DNA from: an uncultured Collinsella sp.
Lineage (GTDB): Bacteria; Actinomycetota; Coriobacteriia; Coriobacteriales; Coriobacteriaceae
Length of the DNA: 18,752 bases
Assembly: GCA_900539035.1 (NCBI GenBank)
Contig: UQAU01000035.1
Span: forward strand, 1 to 18,752
Direction of reading: 5' to 3'
Shown here: one piece after another, positions 7,393 to 14,123 of the stretch
Numbering within the stretch: the first letter of the stretch is position 1
Layout of the letters: every line of letters starts with the position of its first letter
Translations under genes and position numbers: made by a program
Notes under the pieces: model-generated
Seen by the model: only the letters and a program-made list of their open reading frames with translations
Databases searched by the model: none
Told to the model about the DNA's origin: nothing

Positions 7393-7677
7393 GGCACCCG
7401 GATTCGGGGCCCCGACCCTCCTCGTCACTCAGCCATTCCCCGGGGTGGGTGCGAGCGATAGCTCCGGTAACCACCGCCCACCCCGACCTCTCTTCCGTAT
7501 CCTTCGTGCGTTTTGTCTCCGCGCACTTGGTTACGTCGTCGCTCGCCGGTGCGACTCCGTGAAAACCGGCGCCGGGCGCCCCGACCTTTGCCGGGGAACG
7601 GGCGCCTAACATCTCTTGGTTTCAGGCTGCGGGCAACCCGCCCGCGGCAAACGATCGTTCGATTTGGAGGATATCTT
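7393..7677 (+). promoter_or_regulatory. GC-rich structured spacer before aguA
   Basis: No gene is supported here. It contains CGGGGTGGG/CCCACCCCG (7441-7449 with 7477-7485), repeated GGCGCC blocks (7568-7573, 7575-7580, 7601-7606) that can pair in more than one way around a CCCCG/CGGGG hairpin (7579-7596), and a GCGGGC-AACCC-GCCCGC hairpin (7629-7645) about 20 nt before the aguA ribosome site. There is no T-run, so transcription probably reads through from aguD, or an extra promoter lies here. Confidence 0.45.
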
Positions 7678-8883
7678 ATGCGTACGATCACCGAGTCCGA
7701 GTCCACCCCCAGGGCCGACGGCTTCTTCATGCCCGCCGAGTTCGCCCCGCAGGACCGCGTGTGGATGGGCTGGCCCCACCGCACCGACACCTGGGCCCAC
7801 GGCGCCAAGCCGGCCCAGAGGCAGTATGCCGCCATCGCCCGCGCCATCGCCGAGTTCACCCCGGTCTACATGTGCGCCAACCAGGTCGACTACGCCAACT
7901 GCAAGGCCGTCTTCGAGAGCGACGAGAACGTCACCGTCATCGAGATGACCACCGACGACGCCTGGTTCCGCGACACCGCCGCCACCTACGTCATCGACGG
8001 CAAGGGCGGGAAGCGCGCCAACCACTGGCACTTCAACGCCTACGGCGGCCTCGTCGACGGCCTGTACTTCCCGTGGGACAAGGACGAGCAGATCGCCCTC
8101 AAGATGGCCGAGCTCTCCGGCTGCCGCCGCTACCGTCCCGACGACATGATCCTCGAGGGCGGCTCCATCACCGTCGACGGCGAGGGCACCCTCGTCGTGA
8201 CCGACCAGTGCCTGCTCTCCCCGGGCCGCACCTGCTCCGCGGTGCTCGAGGAGGAAGAGGACCCCGAGTCCATCTGGCCCAAGTACCGCAAGAAGTTCGA
8301 GCCCTGGAGCGAGGAGCTCCGCGCCTACATGGATGAGCACCTCAAGGACTACCTGGGCGTCGAGAAGGTCATCTGGGTCAAGGAGGGCATCGACCCCGAG
8401 GAGACCAACGGCCACATCGACGACGTCGCCACCTTCATCGCCCCGGGCGTCATGGCCTGCATCTGGACCGACGACCCCGACTACCCGTTCTACGAGCAGT
8501 GCCACGCCGCCTACGAGACCCTCTCCAACGCCGTCGACGCCAAGGGCCGCAAGATTAAGGTCTACAAGCTCTGCATGCCCGTGAACCCGCTGTACATGGA
8601 CCAGGCCTCCTGCGACACCATCGACGCCGACGAGAACGCCGAGCCGCGCGTCCCCGACGAGCCGCTGATCGCCTCCTACATGAACTACCTGGTCACCAAC
8701 CACGGCGTCATCGTCCCGCAGTACGGCGACGAGAACGACAAGCTGGCCGTCGACACGCTCCAGAAGATCTACGACGAGGTCTGGGGCGAGGGCGTCTACA
8801 AGTGCGTGGGCGTCCAGTCCGACCAGGTCGTCTACGGCGGCGGCAACATCCACTGCATCACGCAGCAGGAGCCGTCCGCTTAA
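7678..8883 (+). CDS. aguA: Agmatine deiminase (divergent copy 1)
   Basis: A 401-aa cytosolic enzyme converting agmatine to N-carbamoylputrescine and ammonia. The guanidino-modifying fold residues are present: Asp99 in FRD, Glu160 in ILEGGS, His246 and Asp248 in NGHIDD, and nucleophile Cys393 in GGGNIHCITQQ. TTGGAGGAT ends about 7 bases before ATG 7678. It differs from the copy at 16554 in two ways: a net 25-residue insertion (about 183-216, acidic then basic/aromatic), and a DDAWFRDTAATY motif where the family usually has NDxWxRDxGPxF. Third positions are almost all C or G, the most extreme bias in the window. It ends the aguBDA operon before the terminator at 9039-9075. Agmatine deiminase activity is likely, but the changed loop means another guanidino substrate is possible. 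Confidence 0.9.
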   Translation: MRTITESESTPRADGFFMPAEFAPQDRVWMGWPHRTDTWAHGAKPAQRQYAAIARAIAEFTPVYMCANQVDYANCKAVFESDENVTVIEMTTDDAWFRDTAATYVIDGKGGKRANHWHFNAYGGLVDGLYFPWDKDEQIALKMAELSGCRRYRPDDMILEGGSITVDGEGTLVVTDQCLLSPGRTCSAVLEEEEDPESIWPKYRKKFEPWSEELRAYMDEHLKDYLGVEKVIWVKEGIDPEETNGHIDDVATFIAPGVMACIWTDDPDYPFYEQCHAAYETLSNAVDAKGRKIKVYKLCMPVNPLYMDQASCDTIDADENAEPRVPDEPLIASYMNYLVTNHGVIVPQYGDENDKLAVDTLQKIYDEVWGEGVYKCVGVQSDQVVYGGGNIHCITQQEPSA

Positions 8884-9038
8884 TCGCCTGGCTTCCCGGG
8901 GCACGGCACCTTCCCGTTCATCCGCCGCTTGCGCACCGAAGTGCGCGGCGCCCCTCTTTCACGGGAATCTGCCGCACCTCGGAGACCCGGCCGGCCAAGC
9001 GGACGGGACTGCCTGGTTGACCGGCTGGGTTTTTCTTC

Positions 9039-9078
9039 GGGCACTCCGTTGCCTCCACACCGGAGTGCCCTTTTTCTT
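9039..9078 (+). terminator. Strong intrinsic terminator of the aguBDA operon
   Basis: GGGCACTCCG (9039-9048), a 12-nt loop and CGGAGTGCCC (9061-9070) form a perfect 10-bp stem followed by TTTTTCTTT. Confidence 0.93.
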
Positions 9079-9083
9079 TGATC

Positions 9084-9160
9084 GAATACGCGTCTGGCCT
9101 GGGATTTATTGCGGGTTAGGCCAATTGTTCGCTTGGATATCCCAGGTCAGACGCGTATTC
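9084..9160 (+). repeat. 77-nt inverted repeat, 22-bp arms
   Basis: Positions 9084-9105 pair with 9139-9160 across a 33-nt loop. The only imperfect pair is 9097:9147, which is G-U on the plus strand and A-C on the minus strand, favouring a plus-strand RNA. It starts nine bases after the aguBDA terminator T-run, so it is probably not part of that terminator. It may open the leader of the next gene or be a small repeat element. Confidence 0.65.
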
Positions 9161-9287
9161 AATTGTTGATAGTTTCCGGTCGTATACGCGGCCGTTTTGA
9201 TCGGAGTATCTTTGTACCAGCGTATCGTCATCTTCACCCGCCTGTTCCGCGAGCGTTGGTCCAACAATTGCATTCCCTCTTCTCTTT

Positions 9288-9364
9288 GGGATGGCACCTG
9301 CACCGGTGACGCGGCCTGCAACCCTACCTTGGGCTGCGCCTTCGGTACAGATGCCATCCTTTTT
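9288..9364 (+). terminator. Candidate attenuator hairpin before the second antiporter
   Basis: GGGATGGCA (9288-9296) pairs with TGCCATCCT (9352-9360; the outermost pair is G-U), followed by TTTT so that the T-run is five long. The enclosed 55 nt hold further complementary blocks (CACCGGTG at 9301-9308; GCA-CCC with GGG-TGC near 9318-9337). It ends 19 nt before ATG 9384, too close to be the end of another gene, so premature termination in a leader is the natural reading. A simple structured leader is the alternative. Confidence 0.5.
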
Positions 9365-9383
9365 GCTGTAGGGGGAGCGTGTC

Positions 9384-10781
9384 ATGGCAGGTAAAAAGTT
9401 CTCCCTGTTCGAGGTCATCCTCTCGGTTATCTGCGTCGTATTTACCATCGAGGCGGCTGCTCCGGCATCTGCCATGGGTAACGTGCAGTTCTTCTGGTGG
9501 ATCTTCCTCATCATTACGTTTTTGCTTCCCTATGGCCTGGTGGTGGCCGAGCTGGGTACGGCGTTCGATTCCGAGGGCGGTCTGTACGATTGGGTTCGCT
9601 TGGGCCTGGGTGATCGTTGGGGAGCCCGTTGTTCCTGGTGCTACTGGGTTAACTTTCCGCTGTGGGTGGCAAGTATCGCCTGCATGTTTCCCAGTGTTAT
9701 CAATGCGGTATGGGGCATCGAGTTTTCGCTTGGGGTCCGAATTGCCATCGAGCTTGCCTTTGTGTGGGGTGTCACCGTCATGGCGATGCAGCCGGTTGCC
9801 GAGGCCGATTGGGTTATGGATGGCGGCGCTGTCATCAAAGTACTCATTACAGCTGTGGTAGGAATCGTCGGCATCTGGTTTGCTTACAATAACGGCTTTG
9901 CCAACGATATGTCGTTTAAGACCTTCATTCCAGACTTGGGCGACACCAATTCGTTGACGTACCTATCGATCATCCTATTCAACTTTATGGGCTTCGAAGT
10001 GGTCGCGACCTTTGCCAGTACGATGAAAAACCCATCGCGCGATATCCCCAAGGCGGTTATCGCTGGTGGCGTTGCCATTGCGGCAATCTACATTATCTGC
10101 GGCATCGGCATTGGAGCCGCGGTTCCCACCGAGCAGCTTTCGCTCGATTCGGGCATTGTGGACGCGGTCGCCGCCATGTTGGGGCGCAGCCATCCGCTGA
10201 CGATGGTCGTGGGCGTGGCCTTTTTGGTGACGCTGTTCGCCAACATGATCTGCTGGAGCTTTGGCGTTAACAACGTGGCGAGCTATGCCGCGCGTCATGG
10301 CAATATGCCGCGTCCCTTTGCGCTGGTGTCCAAGAAGACCGGCATGCCCAATGGCTCGGCAATCATTAACGGTTGTTTTGCCAGCCTGGTACTACTGCTT
10401 CAGATTCCGCTGGGCGAGGGCTCCGACGTCTTTTGGGTTTTCTTCTCGATGAACGTCGTCTTCCTGCTTATGAGCTATATCCCGATGTTCCCAGCGTTTT
10501 GGCGCCTGCGCAAATATGACGATCGCCCGCGCGTGTTCCGCGCGCCCTTCGAGGGCAAGGTGCTTGCGGTGGCACTTGCGATTCCCGTGGTGGAGCTTGT
10601 GCTTTCGATTGTCGCTACGATTGTGCCGCTCAACGGCTCGTCCGCCGAAATGACAAAGTTGCCCATTCTCATGGGTGTAGTGATCGCCGTGTTGCTGGGC
10701 GAGGTTTCGCGCCTCATATCGCGCCGCGGCCGCAGCGTCGACAATCCCGGCGTTGGCGTGTATAGAAAACGCCGACCGTGA
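9384..10781 (+). CDS. APC-family amine antiporter, aguD-like (copy 2)
   Basis: A 465-aa inner-membrane protein with about 12 helices, closely similar over its whole length to the antiporter at 5953-7392. Shared segments include the EAAAPA start helix, QFFWWIFLI, PYGxVVAELGT, FNFMGFEV, RDIPKA, GIGIGAAVP and SYIPMFPAF. It is therefore expected to carry the same or a related diamine or guanidino amine. It differs in codon use (ordinary T- and G-ending codons rather than saturated C), in the basic rather than acidic C-terminus, and in its separate, attenuator-like leader. These argue for an old duplication with its own regulation. GGGGGAG at 9370-9376 gives the ribosome site. No strong terminator follows; only weak GC-rich complementarity is seen at 10783-10820. 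Confidence 0.85.
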   Translation: MAGKKFSLFEVILSVICVVFTIEAAAPASAMGNVQFFWWIFLIITFLLPYGLVVAELGTAFDSEGGLYDWVRLGLGDRWGARCSWCYWVNFPLWVASIACMFPSVINAVWGIEFSLGVRIAIELAFVWGVTVMAMQPVAEADWVMDGGAVIKVLITAVVGIVGIWFAYNNGFANDMSFKTFIPDLGDTNSLTYLSIILFNFMGFEVVATFASTMKNPSRDIPKAVIAGGVAIAAIYIICGIGIGAAVPTEQLSLDSGIVDAVAAMLGRSHPLTMVVGVAFLVTLFANMICWSFGVNNVASYAARHGNMPRPFALVSKKTGMPNGSAIINGCFASLVLLLQIPLGEGSDVFWVFFSMNVVFLLMSYIPMFPAFWRLRKYDDRPRVFRAPFEGKVLAVALAIPVVELVLSIVATIVPLNGSSAEMTKLPILMGVVIAVLLGEVSRLISRRGRSVDNPGVGVYRKRRP

Positions 10782-10874
10782 GGGGCTTGGCCCACCGGCA
10801 CGGGGCTAAAACCGGGGTTGCTTCCAAGTTAATAAATTACTGCGAGGATTACTGCGGCAATCGTGGAGGTTATG

Positions 10875-11066
10875 CTAACAGTTGCGCTGGTCGAGTGAAG
10901 AGGAAAGCTTAGGCGCAAAGTAGGGGACGTGTCCCAGGTAAGGGCAGCTGTCGTTGCGCTCATCAACGATGCAAGGAACGTCATCGTATGTCATGGTCGA
11001 ACCGATCTTGGCGATGGCCTTAGCGGCAGGCGCGACAATAATCTTGAGCGGTGTAATCGGCGCCAT
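10875..11066 (-). CDS. Small candidate protein of unknown function, 63 aa
   Basis: I do not recognise this protein. It reads MAPITPLKIIVAPAAKAIAK, then a Gly-Ser-Thr segment, DDVPCIVDERNDSCPYLG and a Pro/Ser-rich end with a final Cys. It has no clear membrane segment, although the first 20 residues are mildly hydrophobic with two lysines and could be amphipathic. Support comes from its signals: an excellent ribosome site (AAAGGAG with six bases to ATG) and a plausible promoter, TTGATT-17-TAGAAA on the minus strand, about 34 nt upstream. It sits alone on the minus strand between an amine antiporter and a membrane regulator. It could be a small regulatory protein, a truncated remnant, or a chance ORF with lucky signals. 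Confidence 0.5.
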   Translation of the reverse strand: MAPITPLKIIVAPAAKAIAKIGSTMTYDDVPCIVDERNDSCPYLGHVPYFAPKLSSSLDQRNC

Positions 11067-11099
11067 GGCATCTCCTTTCGATCTTGGTATTCGTCGATG

Positions 11100-11128
11100 T
11101 TTCTACCATAACCGTAATGCGGAATCAA
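11100..11128 (-). promoter_or_regulatory. Candidate promoter of the 63-aa gene
   Basis: On the minus strand TTGATT (11128-11123) and TAGAAA (11105-11100) are 17 bp apart. Each matches four of six consensus bases. Confidence 0.4.
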
Positions 11129-11155
11129 GCTGGTTGTGCGCGGAATGAGGGTAGT

Positions 11156-12148
11156 ATGAGCTTCGCATTCTTTATCTACACGATTCTTGTCATGGGCATT
11201 GGATTGGTAACGGCATCAACTGCACTCGTAATATGGCTCATGACTCGTCGACGCGATTGTTTGGTGGCGGCCGCGGGCTTCCTTCTCTATATCTTCGATA
11301 TGTCGGTGATCTTCTTTGATGAGTACAACCGGCTCAAATATGACTATGTGGTGACGTTTAATGAGCCGCTTCAACATCCGTTACTGCGCTGCGCGCTGGG
11401 CGTGGCGATTCTTGCGTGCGTATGGCTTTGGGTAACGGTTCGCTTACACGATGAGGTGACCGTTAAGCGCGTTGCCGCATATGTCGTACCGATCGCCGTG
11501 CTTCAGCTTGCTCTGGTGCCTCGTACTGGCTTTGCGGGCCAGGTTCAGCAATATCTTTTTTGGCTTGCGCGCGATTTGGGAATGGCATTCTGCTTGGTAT
11601 ATGCTTACGCCCGCTATCGCAAGACGGAGAATAGGGCTGTGCGGCTCGATCTTGAGCGCTCTCGGACGTTCTTTCGCATAGCCTGCGTGCTTACCGTGAT
11701 GGTGGTTATCGAGGATACCTATATGATCCTATTCTGCACGCCTGACGTTGATAACGTGATGGTGAGCGCCTTTTTATGGTATCTGGGCGAGCGGAATATC
11801 TCAGAGAATTTATTGTTTGTGGCTGCAGCCGTTCAGCTATTCAAACAGTCCAGCCATATCTTACGTGTGCTCTCGCGTCACCCTCGTGCCGATGAAGAGG
11901 TGGCGACAGAGCGCCGTGATGCACGGGAGGACCTTGTCTCGCGAGTTGTGATTTTCTCGGACGAGCATGGGCTTTCAAAGCGCGAACAGGAAGTGCTTAC
12001 ACTCGTATTGCGTGGACTCGATGTCCAAAATATTGCTAACGAACTTGTGATTAGTCCGGGTACCGTCAAGGCTCACCTGCATCGCATCTATGTAAAGAGC
12101 GAAGTCAAGGCGCGTGACGACTTGATTGAGACATTCTGGCGCTCGTAA
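11156..12148 (+). CDS. Membrane-embedded LuxR-family transcription regulator (second copy)
   Basis: A 330-aa one-component regulator with about seven hydrophobic helices in residues 1-235 and a C-terminal LuxR helix-turn-helix (about 272-318: LSKREQEVLTLVLRGLDVQN, then IANELVISPGTVKAHLHRIY). It is paralogous to the regulator at 3451-4416. Both have DM/EM-xxIFFxEY in the second helix (here 48-57), EDxYxIL (186-192) and YLxERNxSEN (209-218). Start 11156 has GAGGG just upstream; an in-frame ATG at 11084 would add 24 residues without a ribosome site and overlap the minus-strand promoter candidate. It lies between the second antiporter and the amidohydrolase unit, so it may control either; ligand and targets are inferred only by analogy with AguR. 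Confidence 0.87.
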   Translation: MSFAFFIYTILVMGIGLVTASTALVIWLMTRRRDCLVAAAGFLLYIFDMSVIFFDEYNRLKYDYVVTFNEPLQHPLLRCALGVAILACVWLWVTVRLHDEVTVKRVAAYVVPIAVLQLALVPRTGFAGQVQQYLFWLARDLGMAFCLVYAYARYRKTENRAVRLDLERSRTFFRIACVLTVMVVIEDTYMILFCTPDVDNVMVSAFLWYLGERNISENLLFVAAAVQLFKQSSHILRVLSRHPRADEEVATERRDAREDLVSRVVIFSDEHGLSKREQEVLTLVLRGLDVQNIANELVISPGTVKAHLHRIYVKSEVKARDDLIETFWRS

Positions 12149-12455
12149 GGCTGGAGTGGTTCGGCCGACGGCGTATCACAGACCACTCGGCGTAATGAAG
12201 CGACAATAAACTTTGACAATAAAATACCTGCTCAGACGTGTAAACCTGCTTAATCCGTCCGTTTGCCCGCTTCCATCTTGGCAGCTTGTGCAGGAGGTGC
12301 GTCAATGGGTGTTGACACGGGGCGTAGGGCGCTGGACAGACGCCCGACCGCTCGTAGGCACGTGTCATGCAGGGAGCGACAAATGCTCCCTCACCGATTG
12401 GGAGCGCCGTATCGTGGCGGTCATCCATTGTCCTATAACGTCTGAGGAGGCTCAT
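12149..12455 (+). promoter_or_regulatory. Structured leader of the amidohydrolase-MATE unit
   Basis: It contains a GAGTGGT/ACCACTC hairpin (12154-12188), a tandem GACAATAAA repeat (12202-12210 and 12215-12223), a consensus -35 TTGACA (12213-12218) without a clear -10 at the right distance, a 46-codon leader ORF (12305-12445), GGGCG/CGCCC (12327-12345), and three blocks GGGAGC, GCTCCC, GGGAGC (12372-12377, 12385-12390, 12400-12405) that can form either of two exclusive hairpins. Confidence 0.5.
12305..12445 (+). CDS. Possible arginine-rich leader peptide, 46 aa
   Basis: ATG 12305 lies seven bases after a perfect AGGAGG (12292-12297). The predicted peptide starts MGVDTGRRALDRRPTARRHV and has 10 arginines in 46 residues; six of the ten use AGG, AGA or CGA, which are rare in the neighbouring genes. 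Its TGA stop (12443-12445) overlaps the GAGGAGG ribosome site of the amidohydrolase, so translation could be coupled. The alternative exclusive hairpins at 12372-12405 lie within it. It does not resemble a folded protein. It may be a regulatory leader peptide sensing arginyl-tRNA or peptide synthesis, or a chance ORF in GC-rich DNA. Confidence 0.35.
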   Translation: MGVDTGRRALDRRPTARRHVSCRERQMLPHRLGAPYRGGHPLSYNV

Positions 12456-14084
12456 ATGGACAAAGCGGATTTAGTCATCAAAAGTAATGCTGTGTTCACT
12501 GGTGACGGGCTGGCACCGTTCAAGGGTGGCGTTGCCGTCGCGGGCGACAGAATTGTTGCGTGCGGCGAAGATAAGTACCTCGACGCTTTTATCGGGCCCG
12601 ATACCGAGGTGCGCGACTATGGCGATGGGCTCGTCATGCCTGGCATCATCGACTCACATACGCATTTTGCCCAGGGCGCCTTTATGACCGATCCCGATTT
12701 CGCCGTCAATCTCATCGATTGCACAAGCTTCGAGCAGTGTATGGAGCGTGTTCAGGCATTTGCCGAAAGCCATTCGAGCAACGAGTGGATTGTGGGCTGC
12801 CAAATCATTCAGTTCCAGTGGGATGTGCCCGAGATGCCCACGGCCGCGATGATTGACAAATACATCTCGGACCGTCCGGTATTTTTGCAGCAGGTCGACA
12901 TGCATACGTTTAGTGCCAATACCTGCGCTATCGAGAAAGTCGGCATTACTACCGAGACGCCCGATCCTGCAGGCGGCAAGATTCTCAAGGATGAGCTCGG
13001 CAACCTCACGGGGGTTTTCTCGAACAACGCTGGTGCCCTTTTTATGGACGAGGTATACGACCCTGCTCCCGAAGTGGTCGATGCCTCCTTCGCCAAGACT
13101 GCACGCCGCGCCAACGCTCTCGGTATTACGACCGTCGGCATGGTTAATCCGACCTTCGTGAGCATGGACAACCCCTACAAGGTGCTTGCAGAGCTCAACG
13201 GTAAGGGTGAACTGCCGTTACGCGTGTTCATGTACACAGACCTTTTTGAGAACGAGACCATGACACTCGAGGAAATTCGAGCTAAATACGACTTTCCGGG
13301 CACGCAGGTCGAGTGGCATGGCTTTAAGCAGTTCATCGACGGCGTGTGTTCCGATCATACTGCTTGGATGCTCGAGCCCTATGCCAATGCTCCCGAGACC
13401 TGTGGCGAGCCGGCTGAGGAACCAGAGCATGTGCGTAATGCCATCCTTAAAGCGCTTGAGTGGGGTGTCGACACGCGCATCCATGCCATAGGCGATCGTT
13501 CCGTACGCTTTATCCTGGACTGCTTCGAGGAGGGTGAGAAGCGTTACGGTCTTATGGGCTGTCGTCACTCCATGGAGCACAACGAGACTGTTCAACCTGA
13601 GGATTTGCCGCGCTATGCGGAACTCGGCGTCTGTCCGGCCATGCAGCCGTGGCATATGCTGCTTGATATGGCCGACTTGGCAAAGGACGACGCCGTTGGT
13701 CCCGAGCGCGCGGCGCTCTCGTGGCCAATTCATAGCCTGCTTGCGAGCGGTGCCTGCGTGCATTTGGGCTCCGACTTCCCGGTTGTGGGGCTTGAGCCTA
13801 TGGAGGAGGTCTATGGCGCGGTCTATCGCATGCTCGAGGACGGATCTAATCCTGAGGGTTGGTTCCCCGAGGAGCGAATCACCATGGCCGAGGCCCTGCG
13901 CGCATACACCTACGGCGCTGCCTACGCTATGCATGCTGAGGACCGCATCGGCACACTCGCCTGCGGCAAGCAAGCCGACATCTGCGTACTCGACCGCAAT
14001 CTCTTTACCTGCGAGCCGGCAGAGGTTCTCGGCGCCACGGCTGAGCTTACGGTGATCGCCGGTAAGGTCGTCTACGAGAAATAG
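12456..14084 (+). CDS. YtcJ-type metal-dependent amidohydrolase
   Basis: A 542-aa predicted cytosolic hydrolase of the amidohydrolase family 3 (YtcJ/N-substituted formamide deformylase-like). Visible active-site elements are HTH (68-70, in the SHTHF motif after MPGIID), DMHTFSAN (148-155), Lys291 in FKQFIDG, HAIGDR (343-348), HSMEH (371-375) and GSDFPV (438-443). The N-terminal sheet domain (DLVIKSNAVFTG) and the closing IAGKVVYEK complete the composite-domain layout. Start 12456 has GAGGAGG at 12444-12450; the in-frame extension back to 12213 has no ribosome site. It is followed 39 bases later by a MATE exporter, and both lie between agmatine genes, so an N-acyl or N-carbamoyl amine is an attractive but unproven substrate. 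The family is functionally broad. Confidence 0.88.
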   Translation: MDKADLVIKSNAVFTGDGLAPFKGGVAVAGDRIVACGEDKYLDAFIGPDTEVRDYGDGLVMPGIIDSHTHFAQGAFMTDPDFAVNLIDCTSFEQCMERVQAFAESHSSNEWIVGCQIIQFQWDVPEMPTAAMIDKYISDRPVFLQQVDMHTFSANTCAIEKVGITTETPDPAGGKILKDELGNLTGVFSNNAGALFMDEVYDPAPEVVDASFAKTARRANALGITTVGMVNPTFVSMDNPYKVLAELNGKGELPLRVFMYTDLFENETMTLEEIRAKYDFPGTQVEWHGFKQFIDGVCSDHTAWMLEPYANAPETCGEPAEEPEHVRNAILKALEWGVDTRIHAIGDRSVRFILDCFEEGEKRYGLMGCRHSMEHNETVQPEDLPRYAELGVCPAMQPWHMLLDMADLAKDDAVGPERAALSWPIHSLLASGACVHLGSDFPVVGLEPMEEVYGAVYRMLEDGSNPEGWFPEERITMAEALRAYTYGAAYAMHAEDRIGTLACGKQADICVLDRNLFTCEPAEVLGATAELTVIAGKVVYEK

Positions 14085-14123
14085 CCCCACAGTCTTTCAA
14101 TCTCTCAAGGAAAGGGGAGAACA

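Larger units (their letters stand above)
8884..9383 (+). promoter_or_regulatory. 500-nt region: operon terminator plus structured leader of the second antiporter
   Basis: There is no gene. 8884-9038 is GC-rich without clear features. An intrinsic terminator lies at 9039-9075, a 22-bp-stem hairpin at 9084-9160, CGTATACG at 9181-9188, and a terminator-like hairpin with five T at 9288-9364 just before the antiporter ribosome site. CAATTG occurs three times (9122-9127, 9160-9165, 9265-9270). Confidence 0.6.
10782..11155. other. Region between the second antiporter and second membrane LuxR
   Basis: Apart from the small minus-strand candidate gene (10875-11066), I see a direct repeat ATTACTGCG (10836-10844 and 10848-10856) and a minus-strand promoter candidate (11100-11128). 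No clear promoter for the downstream regulator and no T-rich terminator for the antiporter are visible. Confidence 0.4.

Noticed and set aside
5902..7428. 508-codon open frame on the minus strand across the first antiporter
   Set aside because: It is very rich in Asp, Gly, His and Glu without domain features, which is the usual result of reading the complement of a gene with C-saturated third positions. The plus-strand frame is a clear APC transporter.
7606..8904. 432-codon minus-strand frame across aguA
   Set aside because: A composition artefact of the extreme third-position GC of agmatine deiminase, whose plus-strand motifs are unambiguous.
9084..9160. Insertion-sequence or MITE end
   Set aside because: No target-site duplication flanks it and there is no transposase nearby. 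A single copy in the window cannot establish mobility.
9280..9364. T-box riboswitch before the second antiporter
   Set aside because: GGGATGGCACC loosely resembles the T-box core, but it has extra bases, and I found no Stem I landmarks (AG bulge, GNUG loop, specifier loop). The downstream gene is not a tRNA- or amino-acid-linked gene in the usual sense.
12213..12455. 81-residue N-terminal extension of the amidohydrolase
   Set aside because: It has no ribosome site, its sequence is unlike a protein, and GAGGAGG directly precedes ATG 12456.
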